Assembly (NCBI RefSeq): GCF_000368925.1
Contig: NZ_KB849755.1
Location: 339,639 to 403,638 of the forward strand
Reading direction: 5' to 3'
DNA: 64,000 nucleotides
Source of the DNA: Acinetobacter bereziniae LMG 1003 = CIP 70.12
Lineage (GTDB): Bacteria; Pseudomonadota; Gammaproteobacteria; Pseudomonadales; Moraxellaceae
This document shows, one piece after another, positions 16,043 through 24,855 of this stretch. Numbering within the stretch: the stretch's first letter is position 1; every line of letters begins with the position of its first letter. The notes under the pieces are model-generated. The model worked only from the letters and a program-made list of their open reading frames with translations, did not search any database and was not told where the DNA came from. The position numbers and the translations under genes were made by a program.

Positions 16043-17080
16043 TTAATTTAACGCGTTATTGAGATAAATAATACGTTCAGCAGTTCGCTTATTAAAACAC
16101 TTGGTATATTGCATTTCTTTATTTTGTTGAGACATCGCATCATCCCAATATTGGCGTTGTTGCTGATAGGTTTCAACCTCACTTTCAGGCAGTTCACTAT
16201 AACTTTTTTGTGAAATCACTTTACAGTCTACATCACGCTTTTCAAACCACTCTGCTTGATCTTGCTTGAGTTGTGCCTTCGCTTCTTCCGTTAAACTGTC
16301 CCAAGTTTGATTTAAACGATCAACTTGTTTGGCTTTTTCTTCATCAAGCTCTTTTTTACGGATATCCATGGCTTTCTGCGCAAGCTCAGTCTGTGCCGCA
16401 TTTTCGATCTGATTTTCTTGCTGACGTTCACGTATATCTTTATTTTCTTTAATATAAGCAGCATATTGCACAGCTTTGACAGACACAAAACTGACACCTT
16501 GAATAATTGCATCTTGATTTAACACATCCAGCGTTAAACCATCTTGATCTGTTTTAACCACATTATAATTAAATTTGCCTTTTAGCTGATCATTACCGAG
16601 CACCAGTTTAGACTCGCCTGCTTCAATATATTCTCGAAGTGTACGATAACCTTCACCTTCACATTCTTCGCTACGGCAATCTTGACCATATTCAGCATAG
16701 GCATTTTCAGCACGCTGTTGTAAGCCTTTAGGAAATTGTACAACCAGCTGACTTTCACACTCTAACTGATTGGTTTTGGTAGAATCATTACTAAGAGTGC
16801 GTACATTTTTGACTTCAAATTTCAGACCATTATTGATTTTTTGCAATAATGCTTGGTCTGCTTCATAACCTGAATTGGCAATATTGTCTGAAACTTGACG
16901 TAAATATTCATCTTTTAAAAATTTCTGAATTTGATCAATATTGCTTTGGTTGGTACAACTCCACTCAGCAAGTGCGGTATTGTTGTCATCTTTTTTCTTT
17001 TTAAAATAATCACATCCTGACAATAGCAAAGAACTTGAAAGGGCTATAATTATAAGTAAAGGGCTAAAGGATTTATTCAT
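16043..17080 (-). CDS. Uncharacterised lipoprotein with coiled-coil region
   Basis: A 345-residue product with a lipoprotein signal (LLLSGC at residues 18-23, Cys23 lipidated). The mature part starts with a lysine/aspartate-rich linker, then a mixed domain with several cysteines (ECESQLVVQ; two in the segment YGQDCRSEECEGEGY). At about residues 210-275 there is a long charged coiled coil (RERQQENQIENAAQ and DIRKKELDEEKAKQVDRLNQ), followed by a C-terminal cysteine-containing domain. No named family. The neighbouring OmpA-domain protein is another envelope protein, separated by a terminator, so they are independent units. Confidence 0.65.
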   Translation of the reverse strand: MNKSFSPLLIIIALSSSLLLSGCDYFKKKKDDNNTALAEWSCTNQSNIDQIQKFLKDEYLRQVSDNIANSGYEADQALLQKINNGLKFEVKNVRTLSNDSTKTNQLECESQLVVQFPKGLQQRAENAYAEYGQDCRSEECEGEGYRTLREYIEAGESKLVLGNDQLKGKFNYNVVKTDQDGLTLDVLNQDAIIQGVSFVSVKAVQYAAYIKENKDIRERQQENQIENAAQTELAQKAMDIRKKELDEEKAKQVDRLNQTWDSLTEEAKAQLKQDQAEWFEKRDVDCKVISQKSYSELPESEVETYQQQRQYWDDAMSQQNKEMQYTKCFNKRTAERIIYLNNALN

Positions 17081-17148
17081 TGTTTATCCAATCATCTTTT
17101 TATCTGCGCCATTTAAACAAAATTTGATGCGATTTTCGAGCAAAAAAT

Positions 17149-17178
17149 AAAAAAGCTTCTTTGTCCAGAAGCTTTTTT
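17149..17178 (-). terminator. Intrinsic terminator after DUF937/OmpA gene
   Basis: A 12-bp stem AAAAAAGCTTCT/AGAAGCTTTTTT with a 6-base loop. On the minus strand it ends in six T and then more T-rich sequence. It lies between the genes 17203-18741 and 16043-17080. Confidence 0.9.
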
Positions 17179-17202
17179 ATTCATTTCATTATAATGAGAA
17201 TC

Positions 17203-18741
17203 TTAAGGTGTGGTTGCACCCACCACTTCAAACTCAATGCGACGATTTTTAAATTGCCCTTCTTTAGTCGAATTATCTGCAATCGGGTTATCCTGACCAT
17301 GTCCTTCCGCAGTAAGCTGAGAACTATGAACTCCCTTTTCAACCAAATAAGCGACAACGGATTTCGCTCGTTTTTCGGATAAGGTTTTATTTGAGGCTGC
17401 ATTCCCGACATTATCAGTAAAACCTTTGACCACAAGTTTTGCATCAGGTAGTTGTTTTAACAAACTCGCTGCTTTATCCAAAATGGCTTTATTGGCATCA
17501 GGAATACCTGTAGAACCAGTTGCAAAGTTAATCACCTGAAGGTTTAAAGCTGCGGCAATATCATTGACATTCGCAGAGTCTACTTGAATATTTGACAATG
17601 CTTGATCAGCTTGTGAATTACTTGTATCGACATTTGCTGTCGCATCCGATGCAGCGAGATTCGCAGTTAATTGGTTTGCTGTAATATTTACATTTGGAAT
17701 AATACCTTTTAATTCATCAGCTAATTTTTGTGCTTGAGCCAAATCTGGGGCTTGAATGGTAAATTGATCCCCCATCCATGCCAATGAAATATTTGGAATT
17801 CCTTTAATTTTTGTTAAAACTTGATTGATTGCATTTTGATCTGGCAAGTCACCTGCATAAGCTGTATTGGCTGTAATTTGACACTGATCTGCTTGACCAA
17901 AAACAGAGGCAACAGCACCTTTTAATTGATCCAACAAAGTTTGACTGCTGGATTGTGCTTGGCAATTTGCCAGCTTACCCTGAGCATTAGTAGAAAGCTG
18001 AAATTCAGCAGCTTGTAAATCTACAACAGCCTGTGAAGCTGAGCTTCCTGTTGTAGATTCGCCAACTACAGCAGGTTTACTGCTACATTGCTTGAACAAT
18101 AATGCAGCTAAACCTGCAATCACCAATAAAGCAATGATGGGCAACAGCCAATTTGATTTCTTTGGCTCATCTTGAACTGGGTTTGAGTTAAGCGGTGGAA
18201 CAGGTGTAGGCGTGACAATTTCAACGGGTGCAGGAGCAACGGGCTCAACAGGTGGTATGACCGTTTCTGCAACAGGCACAGCTTCTGCATTGGAAGCGAA
18301 ACCTAAGCCTCCAACGCTGAGCCCAAGTGCTGTAAATAAGCCCCCAGCCCATGCAGGCAACGCAGCCTGAATATTCCCCCACTGCGCCTTAATTAAATCG
18401 AAAATTTCATGTTTATTGTCTGAGCCTGCCTGATCTGCAAGCAAAGATAATGTGGGAGAAATAGCATGATTTAATATGTTTTCAATGTCTTGTGCCGGTG
18501 CATCCCCCCGAACCAGATCAAGAAATTGGCTTACCGTTTCTGGACGATAACTAAAAATGTCAGCGAGCCGTGGATTCAGATTTTGCTGAAGTGTACTAAT
18601 CAGTTCAGGTTTGGATTTAAAAATGGTAAGAAGGATGGGAAAAAATGCGCTTAACGCACCGATTTTTTCATCTTGAAACTGTTGATCATGTTGTAAAACT
18701 TTTGTTGTCACTTGTTGTTTTAAAAGCTCAATAATATTCAT
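17203..18741 (-). CDS. DUF937 and OmpA-domain envelope protein
   Basis: 512 residues from the ATG at 18741, preferred over the GTG at 18753 because AGGAG is spaced ten bases from it. Order: an N-terminal helical DUF937-like domain (about 1-140), a Gly/Ala/Pro-rich linker (APAPVEIVTPTPVPP), one transmembrane helix (NWLLPIIALLVIAGLAALLF), two BON-like segments, and a C-terminal OmpA peptidoglycan-binding domain (VINFATGSTGIPDANKAILD, FTDNVGNAASNKTLSEKRA, NRRIEFEV). The OmpA domain carries Asp and Arg at the positions that hold diaminopimelate. It probably anchors the inner membrane to the cell wall. Unusual in having a cytoplasmic DUF937 domain. Confidence 0.85.
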   Translation of the reverse strand: MNIIELLKQQVTTKVLQHDQQFQDEKIGALSAFFPILLTIFKSKPELISTLQQNLNPRLADIFSYRPETVSQFLDLVRGDAPAQDIENILNHAISPTLSLLADQAGSDNKHEIFDLIKAQWGNIQAALPAWAGGLFTALGLSVGGLGFASNAEAVPVAETVIPPVEPVAPAPVEIVTPTPVPPLNSNPVQDEPKKSNWLLPIIALLVIAGLAALLFKQCSSKPAVVGESTTGSSASQAVVDLQAAEFQLSTNAQGKLANCQAQSSSQTLLDQLKGAVASVFGQADQCQITANTAYAGDLPDQNAINQVLTKIKGIPNISLAWMGDQFTIQAPDLAQAQKLADELKGIIPNVNITANQLTANLAASDATANVDTSNSQADQALSNIQVDSANVNDIAAALNLQVINFATGSTGIPDANKAILDKAASLLKQLPDAKLVVKGFTDNVGNAASNKTLSEKRAKSVVAYLVEKGVHSSQLTAEGHGQDNPIADNSTKEGQFKNRRIEFEVVGATTP

Positions 18742-18872
18742 AATTCTGGACACTCCTATATCATTGTTGTGTTTGTCGCATTAGAATCACTTATTGATCG
18801 TTTTTTATTCTAGTGGTTAATTTTTGATATTTATAATATCTTTTTGTAGCAATAAATGTTTTATATCTATAA

Positions 18873-18898
18873 AAAAAGCCAGCTTATGCTGGCTTTTT
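18873..18898 (-). terminator. Intrinsic terminator after pyrC'
   Basis: An 11-bp stem AAAAAGCCAGC/GCTGGCTTTTT with the loop TTAT, followed on the minus strand by a T run. It ends the pyrB-pyrC' transcript. Confidence 0.9.
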
Positions 18899-18928
18899 AA
18901 ACTCAATAGAAGTGAACACTTTCCTATA

Positions 18929-20164
18929 TTAAGCGATAAACGTCGCTACAACTTTACCCAACATTTTTTGATTAATTAGTGGTGTATTTTTCCCATTTGA
19001 ATAAATGCTGTCTTTGCTCACTGTCCATTCCATGTCTGGATCAACCAATGCCCAACCTGATTCTTTCATCCAACGTTCAGTCATGTTAGCAACTTTTGCA
19101 GGTGCAGATGTCACTTTTTCAACCCATTCTAAAGGTTCAAATAAACCTTCACGAACCAATTGAACGCCAAAAGACACATAGGTATCAAATGCACTGATAC
19201 CAGGCAAAGTTTCAGCAAATGGTGCTAATTTAGCCGAGCCACTTAAAGGTTCATGATGTGTACAAATCGCATCAATAATGCCCTCTTTTACTCCCTTACG
19301 AAGTAATTCCTTATCTTGTTCAGCACGTAAAGGTGGGCGTACATGCGCAAGCGAATTAAAACCATCAATCAATTGATCAGTTAAATGCAGTTGATGCATG
19401 GCAACATCCGCTGTGACTGGCAAACCTTTCTGCTTTGCGATTTTGATCAAATCGACAGATGCGCCACTCGAAAGTAAGCCAAAATGCGCTTTAACGCCTG
19501 TGGCTTCAATCATTAATAAATATTTTGCAATAGCAATTGTCTCTGCAAGCGCAGGAATCATTGGCAAACCTTGACGTGAGGCAACAAAACCTTCGTGTAC
19601 ACATCCGTCTTTGGCAATTTGATGCTCTTCAGGATAGAACACAACGGTCATATCCAAACCCGCGGCGTACTCCAGTGTACGAAGTACCACATCATCATTT
19701 TCAAAGGTCGCATAGGCATTTGAAACAGCTGTACAGCCACCCTTTTTCAACCCCGCCATATTGGCAGGCTGTTTTCCGTTTAGACCTTGTGTTTGTGCGC
19801 CAATCACCTGTAAGTGGATACCGCCATCCAACATGGCTTTTTCAACCAAACCATGAATTAAAGCGCCGTTATCTTGCACAATCGGTTGGGAGTCAGGTGG
19901 TGTGAACACATGTAAAATGCCATTTTCACGAGCAGCTTTACCTTCTGACTTTAGTGTTCCATGCTGTTGTTGACCTGGCTCACGTAAACATGCGCAAAGA
20001 TCCACCATGGTCGGCATCAACCACTTCCCTTGCCCATCAATGCTTTCAACAACGTCATTCGAGGACTCTACAAGTTTTCCATCTTTCAGATAAACAGTTT
20101 GTACGCGGTCAGTTTTGTTGATGGGGTCTAAGACACGTACATTTTCAATTTTTACAATACTCAT
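18929..20164 (-). CDS. pyrC': Dihydroorotase-like protein without zinc ligands (PyrC')
   Basis: 411 residues, starting at the ATG at 20164 (GAGGA about eight bases upstream) and lying 16 bases after the pyrB stop. The fold is amidohydrolase/dihydroorotase, but the metal-binding HxH of the signature D-x-H-x-H-x-R-E-P-G is changed to C57-A-C59 (DLCACLREPG). The C-terminal metal-site motif normally DHAPH is HHEPL (303-307), and the second zinc-binding His of the barrel is replaced in the HFGLLSSGAS segment. In Pseudomonas a similar inactive PyrC' is a structural subunit that PyrB needs for aspartate transcarbamoylase activity. The operon order and length here match that arrangement, so this is probably the same. 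Confidence 0.9.
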   Translation of the reverse strand: MSIVKIENVRVLDPINKTDRVQTVYLKDGKLVESSNDVVESIDGQGKWLMPTMVDLCACLREPGQQQHGTLKSEGKAARENGILHVFTPPDSQPIVQDNGALIHGLVEKAMLDGGIHLQVIGAQTQGLNGKQPANMAGLKKGGCTAVSNAYATFENDDVVLRTLEYAAGLDMTVVFYPEEHQIAKDGCVHEGFVASRQGLPMIPALAETIAIAKYLLMIEATGVKAHFGLLSSGASVDLIKIAKQKGLPVTADVAMHQLHLTDQLIDGFNSLAHVRPPLRAEQDKELLRKGVKEGIIDAICTHHEPLSGSAKLAPFAETLPGISAFDTYVSFGVQLVREGLFEPLEWVEKVTSAPAKVANMTERWMKESGWALVDPDMEWTVSKDSIYSNGKNTPLINQKMLGKVVATFIA

Positions 20165-20180
20165 GACTTTATCCTCTACC

Positions 20181-21197
20181 TTAAACTGCAATCGCGTCTA
20201 ATAAACCTTTTTCCTGCAACTGACCTTGCATTGCCAGCGCCAAAACAGCCATACGAACTGCAATACCGTTGGTCACTTGATGAAGAATCACCGATTGATC
20301 CCCATCCGCAATGCTGGAATCAATTTCTACACCACGATTCATAGGTCCAGGATGCATCACGATACAATCTGGTTTTGCAAAAGCAAGGCGTTCTTTGTTC
20401 AAACCATACATTTTGTAAAACTCAGCTTGTGAAGACAAAGCGGGTGAATCAATACGTTCATTTTGAATACGTAAGGTAATAATCACATCACAATCTTTAA
20501 CCCCTTCATCCATTTTATTGAATAGACGTACACCTTCACCATATTCATCAAAACCATGAGGCAATAATGTGTTTGGTGCAATGACACGGATATCTTTACA
20601 GCCGAGCGTTTGTAAAGCAGCAATGTCTGAACGAGCGACACGAGAGTGTTTAATATCGCCAATAATTGCAAGGCTAATATCTTCAAAATTCTTTTTAGTT
20701 TCACGGCGAATGGTCAACATATCCAACATTGCTTGAGTTGGATGTGCATGACGTCCATCTCCTGCATTGATAATAGCGACATGAGGACATACAGTTTCTG
20801 CGATAAAGTGAGCAGCACCTGAAGAAGAATGACGCACCACGAAAATATCGGCTGCCATTGCTTCTAAATTCCAAAGTGTGTCACGTAATGTTTCACCTTT
20901 TGAGGTACTTGAACGTGCAATATCAATATTCAGTACATTGGCTGACAAGCGCTTTGCAGCAGCTTCAAAAGTGGTACGGGTACGAGTTGAGTTTTCAAAA
21001 AACAGATTCATCACTGTACGACCTTCTAAAAGCGGTGTCGTTATCAGTTGATTTTGATCATTTATAAAAGAATGGGCTGTATCTAGAATTTTAGTGAGGG
21101 TTTCTTTAGAAAGACCTTCGATGGTCAGGAAATGCTTTAAGTTTCCATCATTATTGAGTTGAATCTGACTCGGTGTATGCAATGCCGCCAAGTGCAT
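20181..21197 (-). CDS. pyrB: Aspartate carbamoyltransferase catalytic subunit
   Basis: 338 residues. Joins carbamoyl phosphate and aspartate in the first committed step of pyrimidine synthesis. Carbamoyl-phosphate binding motif S70-TRTR-T75 and the K100 loop (SSTSKGE) are intact, as is HPTQAMLDM. The N-terminal extension of some twenty residues (ahead of FLTIEGLSKE) is a feature of class A enzymes that pair with inactive PyrC'. The start has AAGGA eight bases upstream. It is the first gene of the two-gene operon. Confidence 0.95.
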   Translation of the reverse strand: MHLAALHTPSQIQLNNDGNLKHFLTIEGLSKETLTKILDTAHSFINDQNQLITTPLLEGRTVMNLFFENSTRTRTTFEAAAKRLSANVLNIDIARSSTSKGETLRDTLWNLEAMAADIFVVRHSSSGAAHFIAETVCPHVAIINAGDGRHAHPTQAMLDMLTIRRETKKNFEDISLAIIGDIKHSRVARSDIAALQTLGCKDIRVIAPNTLLPHGFDEYGEGVRLFNKMDEGVKDCDVIITLRIQNERIDSPALSSQAEFYKMYGLNKERLAFAKPDCIVMHPGPMNRGVEIDSSIADGDQSVILHQVTNGIAVRMAVLALAMQGQLQEKGLLDAIAV

Positions 21198-21287
21198 GAG
21201 AGATTCCTTAGAGGTTAAGTTAACGTATTATACAGATTTTCCTTTTCTTTGGCAGACGAAGTTTTGGGCAAATAACGCTAAAAATAC

Positions 21288-21310
21288 TGATCAAATTTTA
21301 AATTTGATCA
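21288..21310 (-). terminator. Palindrome at the 3' end of unknown gene, possible terminator
   Basis: The sequence TGATCAAATTT, a central T, then its inverse, overlaps the last codons and the stop of the gene at 21291-21884. On the minus strand it runs into a T-rich stretch. The stem is AT-rich and weak, so the function is only likely. Confidence 0.45.
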
Positions 21311-21884
21311 ATTTCAAATCAGACTGCTTCACATCCATTTGCAATAGCTTTTGTTTTAATTGTCTTATCAGTTCAATATAGTCTTGGTCGGATTGATCTT
21401 TTAAAAGTTCAAGATAACTGTCTAATCTATTCAGTGCTTTATCTCGCCATTTAAACAACTCCTGAATCGGATGATATTTTTCAGGATCTACATGGGTTAG
21501 GTCATATTCCAATATTTGGCTATTTGTTAATGCCGTATCAAATTCTTTGACTCGTTTTAGACAATTCAGCGTATCTTCTAGTCGAAAACGGATTTCATGT
21601 TCACACAAAAATTTTAAATGAGCTAAATCATGTTGCTCTGCAAAATACTGTGCAAGTGGTAATGTAAATTCCTCATAAGGATACCAACGACCATGTGCGC
21701 ACGAAATCAATTCTTTAAACTTTTTATTGTCCAACCATTGTCGAAAAACTGCATCTTTTGCCAGTTTATAATCTGCCAAACGTCGCGCTGTTTGAGCGAA
21801 TGATTCATCTGCTGTACCTGAATAAATCATTTGATGTCTTTTTAAATATTTGCTGATTTCCGTATTAAACTTACTATAACTCAA
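21291..21884 (-). CDS. Uncharacterised helical protein
   Basis: A 197-residue product without signal or membrane segments. It is rich in charged and Leu residues with several predicted helices (EISKYLKRHQMIY, LEDTLNCLKRVKEF, DYIELIRQLKQKLLQ), and no motif is recognised. The open frame begins at a TTG (21884) without a Shine-Dalgarno. The next in-frame Met is at MIYSGTADESF (codon 19), so the true start is uncertain. It is 93 bases upstream of pyrB on the same strand and may be its own unit. Confidence 0.55.
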   Translation of the reverse strand: MSYSKFNTEISKYLKRHQMIYSGTADESFAQTARRLADYKLAKDAVFRQWLDNKKFKELISCAHGRWYPYEEFTLPLAQYFAEQHDLAHLKFLCEHEIRFRLEDTLNCLKRVKEFDTALTNSQILEYDLTHVDPEKYHPIQELFKWRDKALNRLDSYLELLKDQSDQDYIELIRQLKQKLLQMDVKQSDLKLIKFKI

Positions 21885-22008
21885 AGTCTATACGCTATGA
21901 TCATTATGATTTTTATCAGCTTATAAGTTGAATGGGATACTTACTGTTTCAAATGCGTAAAAAGCTTCAAGCCCGACCATCTTTATACTTAAAGCTTTTA
22001 ATTTTGTA

Positions 22009-22368
22009 TTATCTCAATGCACCAATATAGTGATGAGAAACTTGTGCACGATATATTTCTTCTTCCGTTGCACCAGAAATATAGCCTTCTTCAGATGCTG
22101 AATCCTGTTCTATCCGGTCAACGGTTGTATCTAAATCTGGTTGTTCTTGATCAAGTAAATGCTGTAAACGTAAAGCATGTCGATTGAGCTCAGCATCTTG
22201 AGTTGCTAAAGATATATCAATGACATACTGCGCATAGCTTTTATTGTCAACCAAATACATCACATCTATGACTCGCCCTGTTACACGTCTAAGTCTGGTT
22301 AAAATGAGTGCCCCAATTGAAAATGCATCTGCATGTGCAATAAATCGATTGTTATTGACTGGTTGCAT
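22009..22368 (-). CDS. Uncharacterised small protein
   Basis: 119 residues, ATG at 22368 preceded by AGGGGA at a good distance. The N-terminal half has a hydrophobic strand region (DAFSIGALILTRLRRVTGRVIDVMYLV), and the C-terminal half is acidic (DLDTTVDRIEQDSASEEGYI). It has no signal peptide and no known domain. It looks like one of the short, conserved unknown proteins of Acinetobacter. Confidence 0.55.
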   Translation of the reverse strand: MQPVNNNRFIAHADAFSIGALILTRLRRVTGRVIDVMYLVDNKSYAQYVIDISLATQDAELNRHALRLQHLLDQEQPDLDTTVDRIEQDSASEEGYISGATEEEIYRAQVSHHYIGALR

Positions 22369-22501
22369 AAAAATCCCCTGTATTCATTTAATTTTTTAAC
22401 ATCAGCACACTGACCAATACGATGAATAACTAAGCAATTTATATACCAATTTTAAATTCTAACAGCTGTCATCTTTTAAAAAGTTCAATCAATCAGAATC
22501 T

Positions 22502-22804
22502 TTAAGTCGTTGAATTAAGTCGTTGAATCATGATTTGACCGACACATCTAGGTCCTTCCAATAAATTGAATAATTGCCCAATGTGTATATGACGTTCATC
22601 ATGATCAAACAAAAACCACATTTCTGCTTCATAAGGAGACATTGCATTCATTTTAAGTGCAATACTCCAAGTATTGATCTTATGCTTGTGCAAAATCTCT
22701 GTTGTACAGTAATAAACACCATGTTGTGGGATATGCTGACGTCCACCGTTCTCAGGTGTATACCAATCAATCAATACTTCAAAGACTTGCTTTTGTTTTA
22801 TCAT
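22502..22804 (-). CDS. Uncharacterised small protein next to IS element
   Basis: 100 residues, aromatic and His-rich (FEVLIDWYTPENGGRQHIPQ, EAEMWFLFDHDERHIHI). No domain is named. The start ATG at 22804 lies only nine bases from the end of the IS5-family element, which has cut this gene off from the gene at 23702-24019 upstream. A 13-bp tandem duplication (TTAAGTCGTTGAA at 22502-22514 and 22515-22527) forms the stop region. Without the duplication the C-terminus would be RLKDSD instead of RLNSTT. Confidence 0.55.
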   Translation of the reverse strand: MIKQKQVFEVLIDWYTPENGGRQHIPQHGVYYCTTEILHKHKINTWSIALKMNAMSPYEAEMWFLFDHDERHIHIGQLFNLLEGPRCVGQIMIQRLNSTT

Positions 22805-22813
22805 GACAGGTTA

Positions 22814-23671
22814 GGGTCTGTTGACATTTAGGGTTCATAATTTAACCTACAATGGGAGCCATAAAAATATACAAGCTAATGCAACAGAACTTTCATAGTT
22901 CCGTTTTAACTTGTCGTATCGAGTGGCTATTCCTCGAAATTGCTTTAATCTACAGAACATATTTTCTACTAAGTGCCTGATTTTATATAAATACCAATCC
23001 ATATGGTCATTGTTTGATTGGCTATTGGATTTTTTAGGTATATTCGCTTTTGTTCTAGTTGCTCTAATCTGCTCTCTTAATGGCTCTGAATCGTAACCTT
23101 TATCTCCACATACAACCTCTACCTCATTTAAATCGAGTTTTGAAATTAAATCAGGTGCGACTTTAACATCATGCGTGGTTCCATCAGTAATAATGAAATC
23201 AATAGGATTACCATTTGAATCTACAACTAAATGTATTTTGGAGGAGTTTCCTCCTGCACTTTTAGAGATTGCCTGATCAGCAATACCCGCAGAATGTTGA
23301 TGAGCACGAATATGGGAACCATCGATGAATAGCCATTCCATATCGGTATTCAGTGATAATAATTTGAATATAGTGAGTAACTTACCACTACTTGACCAGC
23401 AATTAAAACGTTTAAAAATAGAGTTCGGTTGTCCAAAGCAAGTGGGTATGTCACGCCAAGGACATCCAGTTCTTATCCTATAAAGAATCGCTTCAAAAAA
23501 AATTTCTTAAATTTGAGTTGAGATGAATGGATAAATTACGCAAAATAGCTTTCAACTTTTGCCAGTGTTGATCTGTTAACATGGTACGAGGCATAGCGAA
23601 TAGTAAAATTGGGTTTGGCGATTTAATTTTACTACTTCGCTATTTTTTAATCTAAAAGTGTCAACACACCC
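22814..23671 (-). mobile_element. IS5-family insertion sequence (IS427-like group)
   Basis: An 858-bp element. Imperfect terminal inverted repeats: GGGTCTGTTGACA at the left and GGGTGTGTTGACA (read inward) at the right. It is flanked by a TA duplication (22812-22813 and 23672-23673) inside a TTAA target (T-TA-A), the YTAR pattern typical of this group. The single transposase gene is on the minus strand. Only the extreme ends and the transposase are recognisable. The insertion falls between two short unknown genes that were probably neighbours before. Confidence 0.9.
22847..23594 (-). pseudogene. IS5-family transposase in two frames (frameshift at T8 run)
   Basis: The first frame starts at ATG 23594 (MPRTMLTDQHWQKLKAIL) and ends in TGA at 23493-23495 after 33 codons. 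The second frame is open from codon GAA at 23494 down to 22847, about 215 codons. Joined at a run of eight T (23495-23502 on the minus strand), they give a normal transposase of about 248 residues with the DDE residues: D in FIDGSH, D in CGDKGYDSE, and E in HLVENMFCRLKQF. The join needs one T to be skipped. This could be programmed frameshifting or slippage as in related IS elements, or an inactivating insertion. Confidence 0.8.
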
Positions 23672-23701
23672 TAATTATTTTGTTCACTGATGAATTCCAA
23701 G

Positions 23702-24019
23702 TTACCACTTTGTTTGCTCTCCATCGTCATCGATCACATCAACCTGCACATATTGACCGAATAAAGCCAAAAAAGCTTTTATTTCTTGTCTGAGTTGATC
23801 ATTTATTGCAGATATTTCCAATAGAATTTGGGATTCTTCAAAAATCAAACGGACATCATATTCCCATGCATTTCCTGTCACTGTCGTTGCTTTTAAATAA
23901 ACAATATTTGACTGGAGGAATTGATAACTCTGCAATTGCTGAGCGATTTGAATCACCAATTGACGATGTGTTCGATACCAATCTTCAGGCTGAAAGGTGA
24001 CATAAAATTCCGCTGACAT
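23702..24019 (-). CDS. Uncharacterised small cytosolic protein
   Basis: 105 residues from the ATG at 24019, with GAGAGC upstream (an in-frame TTG at 24025 is less likely). It shows alternating strands and helices (IVYLKATTVTGNAWEYDV, FEESQILLEISAIN), and no family is named. It ends in an acidic tail (DVIDDDGEQTKW). It is 24 bases from a LysE-family gene on the same strand, so the two may be co-transcribed. Confidence 0.55.
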   Translation of the reverse strand: MSAEFYVTFQPEDWYRTHRQLVIQIAQQLQSYQFLQSNIVYLKATTVTGNAWEYDVRLIFEESQILLEISAINDQLRQEIKAFLALFGQYVQVDVIDDDGEQTKW

Positions 24020-24043
24020 GTCCAAGCTCTCTAGATCATGATC

Positions 24044-24667
24044 TTATAAAGCAGGTGAATGATAAAAATATGTCCAACACATTTCTATTGAGATAAAAAT
24101 AAGTACCAATCCCATCGCTACATTAAAAATTCGTGCGCGATTTCCTGTGTTTAAAAAGTTTGCTAATTTTTGCCCCACAACTCCCCACAACACTAATGAT
24201 AAATAACACACCACAAAATAAATCAGCACAAAAATCAGCAAAGCATTTTCGATTTGACCTGTTGAAAACAAACCCGTACCTGCTACAGCCGCAATCCATG
24301 CTTTTGGATTAAGCCACTGCATCAATGCACCTTGCATAAAGGTGGGAATTTTAGTTTGAGCATGGCTTTGGGTAGAAATCGTTGTGCCTTCTGCGCGCAG
24401 AATATTTAGCCCAATCCATAACAGTAAAACTGTACCCAATACGGTAATAATATCCAATAGCAAAGGATAAACCACGATGATTTGATATAGACCAAAACAG
24501 ACTGATGCCAATAGCAAAGTAAAGCCAATTGTTGCCCCTGAAATAAAACCAAAGCTGCGTTTAGCGCCATAATTCATACTGCTGGTTAAAATGGTTAAAT
24601 TTACAGGTCCTGGCGATATGGACATTGAAAGTGAAAAAATAAACATTGAAAGAATAAGACTCAGCAT
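24044..24667 (-). CDS. LysE/RhtB-family amino-acid exporter
   Basis: 207 residues from the ATG at 24667, the first Met with a hydrophobic helix after it. The earlier in-frame start at 24736 would add a charged, unlikely leader. Six helices and the family signature SMSISPGPVNLTILTSSMNYG near the N-terminus place it in the LysE translocator family, which exports amino acids such as lysine, threonine or homoserine across the inner membrane. The substrate is not clear from sequence. No regulator is adjacent. Confidence 0.85.
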   Translation of the reverse strand: MLSLILSMFIFSLSMSISPGPVNLTILTSSMNYGAKRSFGFISGATIGFTLLLASVCFGLYQIIVVYPLLLDIITVLGTVLLLWIGLNILRAEGTTISTQSHAQTKIPTFMQGALMQWLNPKAWIAAVAGTGLFSTGQIENALLIFVLIYFVVCYLSLVLWGVVGQKLANFLNTGNRARIFNVAMGLVLIFISIEMCWTYFYHSPAL

Positions 24668-24855
24668 TTTTTTAAATTTCTTGATTTGATCTTGGTTAGA
24701 TATGGATATTTGAATATATTTCAAGCAAATCACCACAATCTATAAAAGAATTTTAAGGTTTTTGGAAAAATTCGATCTTCTTGGCACAATCCACAAGTTT
24801 TCGTCATCAAAATACGCTAAAATATGCGATTGCTTTAATGTCTTTGGAAATATTC

